From positions 87,604,441 to 87,668,440 of the forward strand of contig NC_088914.1 in assembly GCF_963576675.1 (NCBI RefSeq): a DNA stretch of 64,000 nucleotides, read 5' to 3'. This document shows, in pieces, positions 1 through 11,569 of the stretch (within the stretch, counting starts at the first letter, position 1; the number at the start of each line of letters is the position of its first letter). The notes below the pieces were generated by a model. The model searched no databases, was not told the DNA's origin, and saw only the letters and a program-made list of their open reading frames with translations. A program made the translations under genes and the position numbers. The DNA is from Euphorbia lathyris (Eukaryota; Streptophyta; Magnoliopsida; Malpighiales; Euphorbiaceae).

Positions 1-101
1 ACTCTACAATAATAAAAAGAAATGCTCATAGTGTCATTTTCCGGCAATTTCAAGCAGAATTAGGAATCGGAAAAGAAAGAGAGACATAGAGGATGAAGAA
101 C

Positions 102-250
102 CTAGAGAGAGGTTGAAGAAGAGAGGTATCGAAGTGGTCGTTCCAGCCACAATCGATTAGGAAATTAAAGTTATCAATGGAGACTAAGTAAGATAACGGA
201 TTCTCATTGTATACGCCGCAAAGTGGCGTTATCTGAACTGAAGTTCCCAT
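102..250 (-). CDS. CPSF100: CPSF100 exon 1 (5' end of gene; rest lies left of window)
   Basis: First coding exon of the 100-kDa subunit of the cleavage and polyadenylation specificity factor, a nuclear metallo-beta-lactamase/beta-CASP family protein of the mRNA 3'-processing complex (catalytically inactive partner of CPSF73). The exon begins with MGTSVQITPLCGVYNENPLS and continues through SYLVSIDNFNFLIDCGWND to PLSR, the strongly conserved N-terminus of plant CPSF100. The start is the ATG at 250-248; an upstream in-frame ATG at 421 would add 57 non-conserved residues and is most likely 5' leader. The exon ends inside an Arg codon at 102, followed by a GT donor (101-100), so the intron has phase 2 and continues to the left edge. 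About 50 codons are seen and no damage. Recognition is from memory of the family; confidence high. Confidence 0.93.
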
Positions 251-575
251 TCTCCACCTTCTCTGTGATCGGCGTTTTTCGCTGCTTTGCCTGTGTTTTC
301 CTCTCTCTGAAAAGCCCTCAGTTCTGAATCCCGCTTGAGGTTTTAGCCATTGCAAATGGAAGAGGAAGCAAGGGGAAGAAGGAATAATACGACACCGTAG
401 AAAGGGAATTCGTTCCTCCACGTGAAATTCTGATAAAACTAAAAATTAATTTTAAGCCTTTAATATTATAACTGTCGAAACCATTAATTGATTTAATATA
501 ACTGTTTAATAAATAGTACAAAAAAGTTTAATAAATTATTTATCTTTTAAACTTGCCTTAAAAAATTTGATTAGT
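251..575 (-). promoter_or_regulatory. 5' leader and upstream region of CPSF100
   Basis: The stretch just upstream of the CPSF100 start is purine/pyrimidine mixed and free of a separate gene; from about 430 onward it becomes AT-rich. A leader plus core promoter is expected here by position. I see no convincing TATA box in the right place, so exact promoter elements are not called. Confidence 0.4.
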
Positions 576-635
576 TCAAATTTTAAAATTCATAGATAAC
601 ACTTTCACTTGTGTAAAATATTCGGATAACACATC

Positions 636-1330
636 TAACTTATTCTTTTTGATAACCAAATAGCATATATTAAGAATCAAGAAGAAGCATATTACAAATA
701 AAATCAGGGGTACAGAAAACCACTCACCCTGATGTAAATGTAAAATACTACTTCTAGCTAACAAATGAGCAATAGAGTTTGCAGAACGACAGACAAAACG
801 AATAGAATAATTAAAAGACTCGTTCAAAGAAAAATGACAATTATTGGCTAAGGCGTTAAAAGGAGATGAAACCTGTAATGGGCGGGCCATAGACTGTACC
901 ACGATCAAAGAATCTGATTCAATGATTATATCCTTCCATCCGCGGTCTTTGATCCAACTAAGAGCCTCTCGGACCGATAGCGCTTCAATGAACGATGCAT
1001 CTTGATAATTCTGCAAGGATCCATTTTTAGCCGCAACAAAACGGCCCAACTCATCCCGAACAATACACGCAAACCCAGCCACATTCTTATCTGCAAATAA
1101 CGCACCATCCACATTCAATTTTAGGAATCCAATTGGAGGACGCTGCCACACCTTCAGGCTTGGCACAGCCGGACTACCTGAAGGAGAAACCGACGCCTGC
1201 GCTTTCTTCCAGGCCTGTAGGAATGAAACAGCCGAATGGAACAAGATCGAAGCTTGTGAATCCTTCCGATTCCACACAATGTCATTTCTATAACCCCAAA
1301 TAATCCACCATAAGACCGCTACAAAATATA
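636..1330 (-). pseudogene. 5'-truncated LINE: RNase H domain remnant
   Basis: The minus strand encodes the C-terminal end of a plant LINE ORF2. Reading starts around 1330 with a WWIIWGYRN-type linker, then a type RVT_3 RNase H fold with the acidic residues in LNVDGAL, SVREALSW and IIESDSLIVV, and ends in a SANSIAHLLA motif. There is an in-frame stop immediately upstream of about 1326 and no RT, so the copy is 5'-truncated, as is usual for LINEs. The 3' end is the AT-rich tail around 636-660. It belongs to a different family from the LINE at 3220-58190: the RNase H sequences differ throughout. Non-functional. Confidence 0.8.
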
Positions 1331-1518
1331 ATCAATTGGTAATTTGGTTACAAAAATAAAAATAAAAAAATAAATCGTATGTAAAAGATGTGTTGTACAC
1401 GTCTTAAAAAAATAAACGGACTAAGATCGGGACATGCATTTTTAATATTAGAAAAGACAAGTTTTACAGTTGAACAAATAAATATTAATTCACAGAATAA
1501 ATTAAAACATATTAAAAA

Positions 1519-2084
1519 GGGTAAATTCCAAAAAAAATCCTTGTGGTTTGGCCGATTTCCAAAAAAACCATTGTGGTTTGTTAATACAAAAAAAAGGACT
1601 GTGGTTTGCGCCGTTACCCGAAAAACGGAAAATGGCTTAACGGTGTTAAAGTGCTGACGTGGCACAGGGGTAAAATTGGAAATTCGAATTTTTTTTATTT
1701 TTTTTTCCTCTCTTTCTTCTTCTTCTCCTCCTTCCTTCTTCTCTCCTCTTCTTCCTTCTTCTTCCTTCTTCTTCTCCTTCTTCTTCTTCTTCTCTCCTCT
1801 TCTTCCTTCTTCTTCTTCTCTCCTCCTCCTTCTTCTTCCTTCTTCTTCTCCTTCTTCTCTCATCTTCTTCCTTCTTCTTCTCCTTCTTCTCTCCTCCTCC
1901 TTCTTCTTCTTCCCCCTTCTTCTTCTTCCTTCTTTTTTTTCTTTTTTTTTTAAGTTTCGAAAATCTGGAAATTTCCAGATTTCTGGAATCCAAAAATCTG
2001 GAAAATTTCCAGATTTCTTCGAATCTGGAAATCGGAAATAAAAAAAAGAATAGAAGAAAAAAAGAAGAAGAAGGAGGAGGAAGG

Positions 2085-2115
<31 letters not shown>

Positions 2116-2335
2116 GGAGGAGGAAGAAGAAGGAGGAGGAGAAGAGAGGAAAAAAATAAAAAAAAAATTCGAATTTCCAACCTTACCCCTTGCCACGTCA
2201 GCACTTTTAACACCATTAAGCCATTTTCCGTTTTTCGGATAACGGCGCAAACCACAGTCCTTTTTTTGTATTAACAAACCACAAGGGTTTTTTTGGAAAT
2301 CGGCCAAACCACAGGGGTTTTTTTGGAATTTATCC
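1519..2335. mobile_element. Foldback Mutator-like (MULE-type) non-autonomous element
   Basis: An 817-bp element bounded by long terminal inverted repeats (about 1519-1690 and 2165-2335). The left end reads GGGTAAATTCC and the right end is its near-perfect complement. It is flanked by a perfect 9-bp direct repeat TATTAAAAA (1510-1518 and 2336-2344), the target duplication size of Mutator-like elements. The interior is a CT-rich arm, a small central inverted repeat built from TCTGGAAATTTCCAGA-like units, and a GA-rich arm, so the whole element can fold into one giant hairpin. No transposase; it needs help in trans. Confidence 0.85.
1684..2170. repeat. Complementary CTT-rich and GAA-rich microsatellite arms
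   Basis: From about 1690 to 1950 the plus strand is almost purely C/T (CTT, CTC, CCT triplets); from about 2040 to 2165 almost purely G/A. They flank a central inverted repeat at 1955-2040. The long reading frames here on both strands (poly-Ser/Leu/Phe or poly-Glu/Arg/Lys) are products of this simple sequence and not genes. Confidence 0.85.
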
Positions 2336-2344
2336 TATTAAAAA

Positions 2345-3207
2345 TGAAGTTTTTACTTACTCAACTATAAAACTTTTTTCTCTAATATTAGAACCACATA
2401 TATCCCGACTTTGATCGATTTACTTTTTTAAAATGTGTGCAACATATTTTCCGTATGTAACTTACTTTTTTACAACCGAGTAATTAATTTATTAGATTTT
2501 ACGCAAGTTGAATGGGCTAACCGGATATTTTAAGTAAATTGGGAGGTCAAAACACTTTGAAAATTGAGCCAAATACATGAATATTATAATTAAATACAAA
2601 ATTACAACTAAGTCATATTACCAAACTTAATTCTCAATATGTCATTATTCTCTATATATTGTAATTTTACGCCATAATTTAAAAATTCTAGACTCCAATT
2701 AAACCCTAGAAAATATATTCTAGACTTCTAATTTATAAATTATAATCCTTAAAATATATTAAAAGTACTAATTTTACTAGTTTGACAGAATCCAAAATTA
2801 TGACTTGACATAGTTGTAAATAGTTTTTAAGAGATGAATCTCTATGTAATTTTCCCTTGAAAATTTAAGGGGCAATCAAACTTTTTATATAAGTTCAGGA
2901 CAAATGAGTATTAACCCATATAAAAATAAGTATTTAATATAAAATATTAATTGATCATTAAGTGATTATTGTGTCAGTATCGTGTTAGATTGTCGTCAAT
3001 AGTCTCTCTTAAATTAAAAATTGAAGAGAGAGACTTAAAACTCAATTCCTTTTAGTGTCTCATCAAATCACCAAGAGTTTTTTTATCGTCTTTCTTATTG
3101 AGGAGCTATTAGTGTCTTTATTTTATTTTTTATTAATAATTTATTATTGGGTAGTTTCTTTTCACACTTAATAATTTTAATGATAAAATAACAAATAATG
3201 AGTGAAT
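2345..3207. other. AT-rich intergenic sequence, nothing recognised
   Basis: AT-rich sequence with no coherent reading frame, no long inverted repeat and no RNA gene that I recognise. It lies between the foldback element and the LINE. Confidence 0.6.
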
Positions 3208-3219
3208 AAGAGGAATATT
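3208..3219. repeat. Left target-site duplication of the LINE
   Basis: AAGAGGAATATT, identical to 58189-58200 just after the poly(A) tail of the LINE. The two As may also belong to the tail, so the certain duplication is 10-12 bp. Confidence 0.85.
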
Positions 3220-3470
3220 ATCCACTGATAATAATAATCATTTTTTGCGGTGAATAAAATATACGTTTTCTAAAAACGCGTTTGAAGTGAGAAAAAAAAC
3301 ATTAGTCGCATCTTCCACTAGCGCCGACCACCGCCGCCGTTGCTCTCGCATAGCCTTTCTTGCTGGTTTGTCTTCATCTTTGATATTCTCTCTTTATGAT
3401 TGAGTGTGATCGTCTTCTCTGTGTGAGAAGTTTTTTTGTCGCAATCTTTTCTGCGTTAATCTTGGTCACC

Positions 3471-3974
3471 ATGGATGAAGGGAATGGCATAATGGATGCT
3501 TATGCTCGGTTGCGATTGGCGGACGAGACTAAGGAGGGGCTGGTTATCAGAGATGAACATCTTCTGAATTTAGCGGATTTGCGATCTTTCTTCATTGTCG
3601 GACAGTTTTTAATCGCAAAACCCATCCATTTCGATTCGATGCGTAATACTCTTGCCTCGATTTGGAAACCAGTCAAAGGCGTTACGGTATCGGATACTGA
3701 TGTTGAGGGTTGCTATCTCTTTCAATTTTTCCATGAATTGGATGCTAAGAGAGTTCTTGATGATGGCCCTTGGACATTCAACCAAAATGTCCTCATTGTT
3801 CAGGAATTATCTGAATCTCAACAGGTTTCAAAAGTTGAATTGAATAACCTAATGATTTGGGTGCAGATTCTGGATCTTCCTGTTGGATTTCAAACTGAAG
3901 AGATATGTAAAGTTGTGGGAAATCGAATTGGTAAGTTTCTTGATTCAGACCCTAAGAATTTTTCAGGACCGCGC
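3471..3974 (+). pseudogene. LINE ORF1, N-terminal part (DUF4283), interrupted
   Basis: RNA-binding gag-like ORF1 of a plant LINE. The start at 3471 (MDEGNGIMDAYARL) has a good initiation context (CACCATGG) and is preferred to the ATG at 3396, which adds a non-conserved hydrophobic stretch. The segment covers the DUF4283 fold, with the typical GPWTFNQNVLIV and WVQILDLP motifs, and then stops being LINE at 3974, where the Sirevirus LTR begins. The C-terminal part lies 40.7 kb away at 44646. Translation past 3975 runs into LTR sequence and ends at 4041, so no intact product is possible from this copy. Confidence 0.88.
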
Positions 3975-5382
3975 TGTTGGTCCCTGATAATTAGTTCCAA
4001 TGGGGGGTTAGGAACTAATATAACTTTTTTGCGTTTTAATTAAGCTGACTGGAAGTAATTTTGAGAGTTTATTAACTCTGCTTTTGGTCAGCTTGGTGAG
4101 ATATGTTTGAAGACAGCTTTAGTCAGATGTTGACTAAAATTGTTTTCTTGTGAGTTGAGAATTGACACTCTTGGAGGTCAGCTTCTAACTCAGCACCACT
4201 TATTTACTCAAGGTCAGCTTAGCCAATTTATATGCTGAGTAAATTTAGCAAACAACACATACAATATAAGAGAGAGTTCAGAGATTACTCAGTATCACTT
4301 ATCCTGGTTCGGCCTTTCTGCCTACGTCCAGTCCCCAGAGTCCTCCGGGCTTTTTGAATCCAATACTGAGCTCTTTAACGGTAGAGCACAATCCAATTAC
4401 AAGGCAGTTGAATATGCAAGAGTACCTTCCTCTATTCGTCTACTCAACTCCTACTGAGTGCTACAACCCAGCACCTAGATTTCTCTACCACTGAATGCTT
4501 ACAACCAAGCACTCAGCTTAACACTCTCAATATTCCTATTGATCACAAACTTGTTCTTTTTATGCTAAAGAACACTTTAGATGATTACACAACAATCAAA
4601 CTAGCATTTACACAGAGAATAGAAAAGTGGGTGTAAGATCCTTTTGTATTTGAGTGCTTTCAAGATTTTCTCTCTTTTTATTTTTCTCTTTATACTTCAG
4701 TGATAATCCAAGGTTCTTCATTGTCCTTTTATAGAAGGAAATTGCAGATTTGGATCCTTGAATTGTTGTTACCGTTAACACCAAAATGGCTCTTTTGGGG
4801 AACAATTTCTGGTTAGTCTTCAGACTGCTCCGCCATTCCCTTTCACTGTTTTCTTCAGGCGTCAGGTTTGTCTTCTTGCGTCTGGCTTATCTTTTTGTGC
4901 CAGTTGTCTTTTACCAATAATCCAACGTCCCATGACTCTTGGAATTAGTCTTTTAGGTGTCTTCGAGGTTCCAATTATTGGTGCAGAAGATTGGCAGACT
5001 TTGTCCTTTAGTGAACGGATCCTTCATGCTGTCCTGACTAACATTCAGCTTTCTTCGTAATCTTCGGATGTTCGACTTCTAAGCTGAGTGCATACTTGGT
5101 CAGCTCCGTTCTGTGTAACCGCTTCTGAAGAAATCCTCAACTTTAGTCAGCTTCGTTTTGCTTCTGAGTTTTACTCCACTCAGCTTCCATTCTGTCATGC
5201 TGAGTTGCTTTCCACTCAGCTTTGCTTATGCTGACTTTTGTCCTGTCTTTACTTTATATATTTTTGTACTCAATATTGAACAAACATATTAGTACAATTA
5301 AATCAAAGCATCTAAATTTAATTGCCTCTTAATCATGGATGATTTTGTCAAATCAAAATCTTGTGGAAAAGGTGTTTCAACA
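3975..5382 (-). repeat. Sirevirus 3' LTR (left in window)
   Basis: 1408 bp, the same length as the copy at 43238-44645. In element direction it starts TGTTGAAACACC and ends GGGACCAACA. A TATA box (TATAAAAGG, minus strand, 4725-4733) marks the core promoter. The LTR is rich in CTCAGC/GCTGAG words. Confidence 0.93.
4725..4733 (-). promoter_or_regulatory. TATA box of Sirevirus LTR
   Basis: TATAAAAGG on the minus strand; the same element is at 43988-43996 in the other LTR, where it would drive the genomic transcript. Confidence 0.6.
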
Positions 5383-5397
5383 AACTCCCCCATTTTG
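5383..5397 (-). promoter_or_regulatory. Polypurine tract of the Sirevirus
   Basis: On the minus strand AAATGGGGGAGTT directly precedes the 3' LTR, giving the plus-strand DNA primer site. A second similar tract (ACGGGGGAGTCA) lies at about 5467-5480 and a third GGGGGAG at about 5957; repeated PPT-like tracts near the 3' LTR are known in Sireviruses. Confidence 0.8.
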
Positions 5398-5818
5398 ATG
5401 TTGGCAAAATACATAATTATGGAACTCAGTTATAAGTTACCCCATGATTGATATTTTTGAAATGACTCCCCCGTAAGGGTTGCACATATATTTTCTTTAA
5501 CTTAATTCTAAACCTTCCAAGATCTTAAGACATTTGTGTATACTGACTTAGTTTTAGTTTTGAGCTTGTTTGGATTTAAGTCAGTTTTGGAAGTATGTTG
5601 TCTCTCAGTTTATTGCATAAGTTGTTTTGGTGTTAATGCATACTGAGTGTGTTTAATCTTTTTGATTTGTTTGTTCAAATTTTATTAGTCAGGTCAGGAA
5701 GGAAACTGATACTTGTTATATTGATCTAAACAAAAAAAAACATATTGACCTAACCAACAAACACACATACATTTAAAGACAGGATATAAAGCTAAGTCCT
5801 AGATATTGACTGAGCTAG

Positions 5819-8757
5819 TTCTACTTCTTCTTTTTCTGAGCCGAATGATCAGCTTGGGCAATTCCTTTGCCTTTCTCTTTCTTTTTGCTTCCAGAAGCAT
5901 TACCTGCAGGCTGAGGCTGAGTTCTTCCTTGACGCTGAGTTCCTCCTTGACTTGTCTCCCCCGTTTTGCCATCATCGGGTTTGTAGAGGAAGGTTTCATT
6001 TCGTGCTGCAGAGGAGAGATAATGAGAGTAGCGCTGAAGCCTTTTGGTACTTTCACCCAAGCCATCAATGACTGGTACACTATCATCCTGGATATGCCTA
6101 GGAACCCGAAGGGAGCTGCTGATCATGTTGAGAAGGCATTCATGAGATTTGCTCAGGCAGGTGAGTGAGCTTGTGAGCTGACCAAAAGCTTGATGGAACA
6201 GTTTGAGCAGAGCAGAATCATAAAACATGCGCTGGGCATTGTTGATGCGCATTGCCTTCATGATAGCTTGTGAAAAGCTCATGAGTTCAGTGTTGGAGAT
6301 TGGATCAACATCCATCTGGGCTTTGTCGATGTTGAGTAGTCTGACTGCTTCACTTAATTGGTCAATAGTACACTGAGAAGAGGAGGATACTAAGTCACCT
6401 GTACTGATCAGCTCAGTATGAAGCTTGGTGAAGCATTGTTGAAGTTCGGCAGAGGTGGCAAACTCAGCATTGCCGGGTGGACTTGATTTGGTTAGCTCAG
6501 CATTCAGCTTGGTAAAGCAGTCTTGCAACTCAGCAGATGTAGCAGACTCAGGATTGGCAGTTGCGCTGGAGGTGGTCAGTTCCGCTGTTAGCTTAGCAAA
6601 ATAGCTTTGAAGCTCAGTGGAAGTGGCATACCCTGGATTGACTTCTGACATTTGGTGAATTTTGCCTTCAAGCGAATTCATATGGGTGGCCATTGTAAGT
6701 ACTAGTTCAGTCAGTTTTGCTATTTACCCTCGATTCGGTTGCTGAGTTTGAACCGTAGTGATAACGCTAACCAGATCCTTTAGTCCTCGAAGTTCATTCA
6801 GAAGCTGAGTAATACTTGACAGGTGGGAGGACTCAGTTTGAGTAGATTGGTGACCATCAGCTTGAGTAGCATTGAAATCTTGAAGCAATGACTGAGCAGA
6901 AGCAATGACACGTCGGCCAGACTCAGTAGCATTCAAGTATGCAAACTTAGCAGTATTAGACTCAGAGACTGGTACAGAGTTTGATGGTGGTGGAGGAGTT
7001 GGTTCTCTGCCAGATTGAGTACCTTGATTGGTACCTGGACTTTGATTGATTGGATGAGCTGAGTCATCAACATGTTGTGTTGGAGGTGGAGTTGAGGCAG
7101 GAGTTGGCTCAACTTGAGTAGTTTGAATTAGATCTGCAGGGTTTTTGGCTTGTTCCTCATCTTGAGTAACAGAGGCTTGTTTTTCTGCTGGATTTTCTGG
7201 TGGTGACTCAGTTTCATTTGAGAAGTACTGGAACTGGATTGTAGAGAGGTCAGTTTCAAGCTCATCAATGGGAAAGTCATCCATAAGATCAATTTGCTTT
7301 TGCGCTTTCTTTTTGAGTCTTCGTCGTGTCTCAGCTCTTGGTGGTGAATGATCAGTTCGAATACCTTCACTGGACTCAGTAGCAACTGTCTCCTCTTTTA
7401 CAAGTTGCTCAACAGGACCCTCAACAGCATTATTTTCTTTTTCTCTCTGCTCAGCATCATCCTGAGATTTCTCAACATTGGGATATTTTTCCTGCTCAGT
7501 ATTAGCTTCTTGGTGCTCAACATGTTGCTCAGTTTCTTCTATAGCTTCCTTTTCTTGGTCAGTTCCATGACCTTCAGGTTGAGTAGAGGCTAGTGGGACA
7601 GCTTCCACTATCTTTAAGGAGTTACCCTTTTTCCTTTTCTTTAAGGGGGATTCTGAAGTTTCTTCTTCCTCATCCTCAGGCTCTTCTTGCCTTTTTATTT
7701 TCTCAGCTAACTCAGCTTGCTCCTTAGCCTTGTCAGCTTTAGCTTTTTCTTTTGATGAAAGCCTTACTTTCTTTGGGACAGCATGAATGTCTTTTGAGCA
7801 GGTTTCTACAGCCTTTCTCTTCTTCCTTCTCTCAGGCTGAGCTGTCTCAGGTGACTCAGCATAAGCCTCAACATCTTTTGCAGGCTCAGTTTCAAGCTCA
7901 ATTTCTGGTTGCTCAGCTTCTTCATCATCCTCAGCATCTCCAGCTCCTTCATATCCCTTTAAGGGTTGATTGTACAACAGTCCATCCAGTAGAACTGTAG
8001 TGATTTCACTCCCCAGTGTACTTGTTTCATTCACCATCTCTATTTGCTTGTCCTGAATAATTTTTGTAATGAGAGAGCCCAAGCGGAGTTTCTTACCACT
8101 TCATTGAAAAGCGCCAACGAGGAAGATGGGAAGATTGAGCGGAGTGTAGGTCAACATGTGCCAGATGAAGCACTATTCGAAGTTTGATGCGGATGAAGCT
8201 GAGTTGAGTTTGGGGAAGATGAAGTTGGTCAGCATGTAATGGACCATCTTCTGTTCTTTTCCCATACAAGTGCTGGGTATCTCGCCCTTATGATCCTTAG
8301 GTTTACAGAACCCCTTGAGTTTCTCAGCCGTGTCTTTTGGCACTTTCTCCTTCGTCGTTCTAAACTGAATTCCTTCGTCTGGTAAATCTAGTAAGGTGGC
8401 TAGATAGGCAGGGGTTACGATGATTTTCTGACCTTTAACTGTGGTCTCCAAATAGTCAGAGTCATCTGCATCAACACGTAGATTCGAGTAGAATTCCCGT
8501 ACTAACCTGGGATAGGTTGTTCCTGAAAGAGAAAAGAGACCTTTCCACTTGTTCTTCTCGATCCATTCACAGAATGGTTTCTCAGACGAGACAAAACTTG
8601 GAGAAAACCATCGGCATTTTAAAACCTCCAGATTGTTGACCTTTGTGTGTACTTTGATCATTTTCCTTTCTATTTCCGTCGAAGGACCCGCGTGGTCAGC
8701 CTGAGTGGGTTTGTTTGTGGTTTGAGTTTTAGGGGTTTTGTTTTTGCTGGGAGCCAT
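5819..8757 (-). pseudogene. Sirevirus extra 3' ORF in env-like position (plant transposon protein domain plus coiled coil)
   Basis: One frame of about 979 codons after pol, broken by three stops: 8173-8175 (TAG), 8101-8103 (TGA) and 6724-6726 (TAA). The N-terminal 190 residues resemble the putative plant transposon protein domain (Transposase_32 type), with motifs such as CRWFSPSF, EWIEKNKWKGLFSL, LVREFYSNL and TPAYLATLLDLP. The middle is very acidic/Lys-rich with nuclear-localisation-like clusters (RRKKRK, KKRKKG, RRRLKKK). The last part has three tandem units of about 28 residues (ATSxELQxxFxKLxxEL, nt about 6630-6370), a likely coiled coil, and a Lys-rich end. No signal peptide or membrane segment is visible, so a true envelope function has no support. 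Function unknown; identification of the N-terminal domain is from family knowledge. Confidence 0.75.
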
Positions 8758-9367
8758 TTTTGAAGGTTTTGAGGTTTTTAGAGAGAGAAAGAAGTTCGAT
8801 TTCAGGAGATTTCAAGCGTAAGGAGTGAAGAGTGGGGATTCTTCCACTTTTTATATAAATTTACGGCGGCCCTTATTCATTAACTAGCCGTTTTTACCTA
8901 GGGACGTTCAACCGACAAAGATTCTGTCATTTATGACATCTTCGGCGCATGGGATTTGCCATTAATGTGCGTCTTTCCAAGGTGCCAGAGGTTACACGTG
9001 TAGGTTCATTTTACGCGAGTGGGTTTCTTTTTGATTTTTCTAGAATTCGAAGCATTCGTGATGTTAAGTGTCAATGTTTTGTCTATCTCTAAATAACTCA
9101 GCATACGTTTGAGCACTCAGTATGTGCTTCTACTCAGCATAAGATGAAGACTCAATATGTCTATCTACTCAGCATGTGATATTTACTCAACATTTGTATC
9201 TACTCAGTATAACCACTCAATGTTTATGTCTATTTAGCATGAGGTTATTTTTCTATTTTTAAACTTAGTAGAGAGTAGATATTTATTGTTAATTTACTTA
9301 GCATGGCATTTGCACATTCATTCAAATTTCCACTCAGTATAGCAATCATTCAATCATACAGAATTAT
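8758..9367 (-). other. Spacer between Sirevirus pol and extra ORF
   Basis: About 610 bp without a gene. The part at 9090-9360 contains many CTCAGTAT/CTCAGCAT words (for example near 9105, 9128, 9160, 9205) in irregular spacing, resembling the vocabulary of the LTR. A splice acceptor for a subgenomic mRNA of the extra ORF could lie here, but none can be assigned. Confidence 0.5.
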
Positions 9368-11569
9368 TTAGAGTGGATTTGACATACCAATTGCTTCCCT
9401 TAGTGTGTTGAATTGTTCTCGTGCTAAGGGTTTAGTGAAGATATCTGCAAGCTGATCATTTGTTGGCACGTAGGTCGGCTTGATCTCATCTTTTAGTACA
9501 TGGTCTCTGATGAAGTGATGCCTTATGCTAACATGCTTCATCCTACTGTGTTGGACTGGATTTTTAGATAGATTAATGGCACTTTTGTTGTCGCATTTGA
9601 TCTCTATTGTCTTTGTTTTGACTCCGTAATCCTCAAGCTGTTGCTTTATCCATAGGACTTGTGCAACACAGCTTCCAGCATCCACGTACTCAGCTTCAGT
9701 TGTAGACAGAGCTACGGATGATTGCTTCTTGCTGAACCAAGATACTAGACAGCTTCCAAGGAAATGACATCCTCCTGAAGTACTCTTCCATTCTAGCTTA
9801 TCTCGTCTATAGTCAGCATCAGTATATCCAATGAGTGTGAAGTCATTTGAGGTTGGATACCATAGACCTGCATCAACTGAGCTTTGCAAGTATCTAAAAA
9901 TTCTTTTTACAGCAGTTAGATGAGATTCCCTGGGGTCAGCTTGATATCTAGCACAATAGCATACTGAGTATTGAATATCCGGTCTACTGGCTGTGAGATA
10001 GAGTAAAGAACCTATCATACCTCGATAGAGTTTACTATCAACTGACTTACTCTTCTCATCCTTGCATAGGATAGTATCAGTACCCATGGGGGTTGATATT
10101 GGTTTGCAATCTACCATGCTGAATTTCTTTAACATTTCCTTGGTGTACTTAGACTGACTTATAAAGATGCCATTCTTACCTTGCTTGATTTGAAGTCCAA
10201 TGAAGAAGTTGAGTTCACCCATCATGGACATTTCGAACTCAGTTTGCATCTGTTGGCTAAATTCTTTGCACAAAGATTCGTCAGTAGCACCAAAAATTAT
10301 ATCATCTACATATATCTATGCAAGTAGGGTATGTTTACCCTTTTTCTTAATAAACAAGGTTGTGTCAGCTTTTCCCCTGACATAGTTCCTGGTCAGTAGG
10401 AAGTTGGTCAACCTCTCATACCAAGCTCTTGGAGCTTGCTTTAGGCCGTACAAGGCCTTTTTGAGTTTATAAACGTGGTTTGGAAATTTTGGATCTTCAA
10501 ACCCAGGAGGTTGATTAACATATACCTCTTTGTTTATAAAGCCATTAAGAAATGCACTTTTCACATCCATTTGATATAGTTTAAAATTCATGTAACTGGC
10601 ATAGGCACACAATATACGTATAGCTTCTAATCTAGCAACAGGAGCAAATGTTTCTCCATAGTCTATACCCTCTTGCTGACTGTAGCCTTGGGCTACAAGT
10701 CGAGCTTTGTTTCTAATCACATTTCCATGCTCATCTAGCTTATTTCTAAAGACCCATTTGGTCCCTATGGGCTTTTGATTCCTAGGTTTAGGTACTAAAT
10801 CCCATACCTCATTTCTGGTGAATTGGTCAAGCTCTTCTTGCATAGCATTGATCCAATATTCACCTTGCTCAGCATCAGCAAAGTTCTTTGGCTCATGTAT
10901 TGAGACGAATGCAACATTGCTGAGGTATTTTCTAAGCTGATCTTTGGTCATTAATTTGTTGTTGGCGGCATCAAGAATGGCTTGTTCTATATGTCCCCTT
11001 GGGATCTTTATTTCCTTGGGTAGTGTTGAGTCGTTTGGAAGAGGTGTTTCTACAATCTCTATAGGAATAGATTGGTCAGCAAATGATATTTCAATTTCTT
11101 GCTTACCTTGGGTCAGCTCCTGTATAGTTGACACAGAGGCTTCTGGTTGATCAGCGGAAGCTGAGCCTGGTTCATCTTCTTCAGGCTGAGCTGACTTACC
11201 TGTAGGGCCAGTTTCATCGAACTCAACATGTACAGACTCTTCTACAACCTGAGTTCTTTTATTAAATACTCTATATGCTTTACTGTTTGTTGAGTACCCT
11301 AAAAAGATCGCCTCGTCAGCTTTAGCATCAAATTTAGCGAGGTTGTCTTTTGTATTGAGTATAAAGCATTTACACCCAAAGGCACGAAAGTATCCAATGT
11401 TGGGCTTTCGTCCTTTCCAAAGCTCATATGGGGTTTTCTTAAGTATAGGTCTAACTAGAGCCCTATTCAGTATGTAACATGCCGTGTGAACAGCTTCACC
11501 CCAGAAGTACTTTGGAAGCCTATTTTCACTCAGCATTGTCCTAGCTATTTCGACAATGGTTCTATTTTT
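9368..11569 (-). pseudogene. Sirevirus pol, C-terminal part: integrase end, reverse transcriptase, RNase H
   Basis: Minus-strand copia pol from just after the integrase ERKN motif to the end. Visible in order: integrase C-terminal region with [10 protein letters not shown] and [12 protein letters not shown], an acidic linker, RT with [37 protein letters not shown] and YVDD, then RNase H with GYTDADY, STTEAEY, KCDNKSAINL and the terminal DIFTKPL motif. A single in-frame TAG (10316-10318) lies immediately before YVDD, cutting RT into two parts. The start of this segment at 11569 is not a real start: the second copia element was inserted here and the upstream part of the integrase continues at 21076-21737. 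Confidence 0.92.

Noticed and set aside
1348..2307. Long reading frames rich in Glu/Arg/Lys or Ser/Leu/Phe on both strands
   Set aside because: They result from CTT/GAA simple sequence inside the foldback element; no domain and no codon structure.
5819..8757. Interpretation of the Sirevirus extra ORF as an envelope glycoprotein
   Set aside because: No signal peptide, transmembrane helix or cysteine pattern; charged, nuclear-looking sequence.
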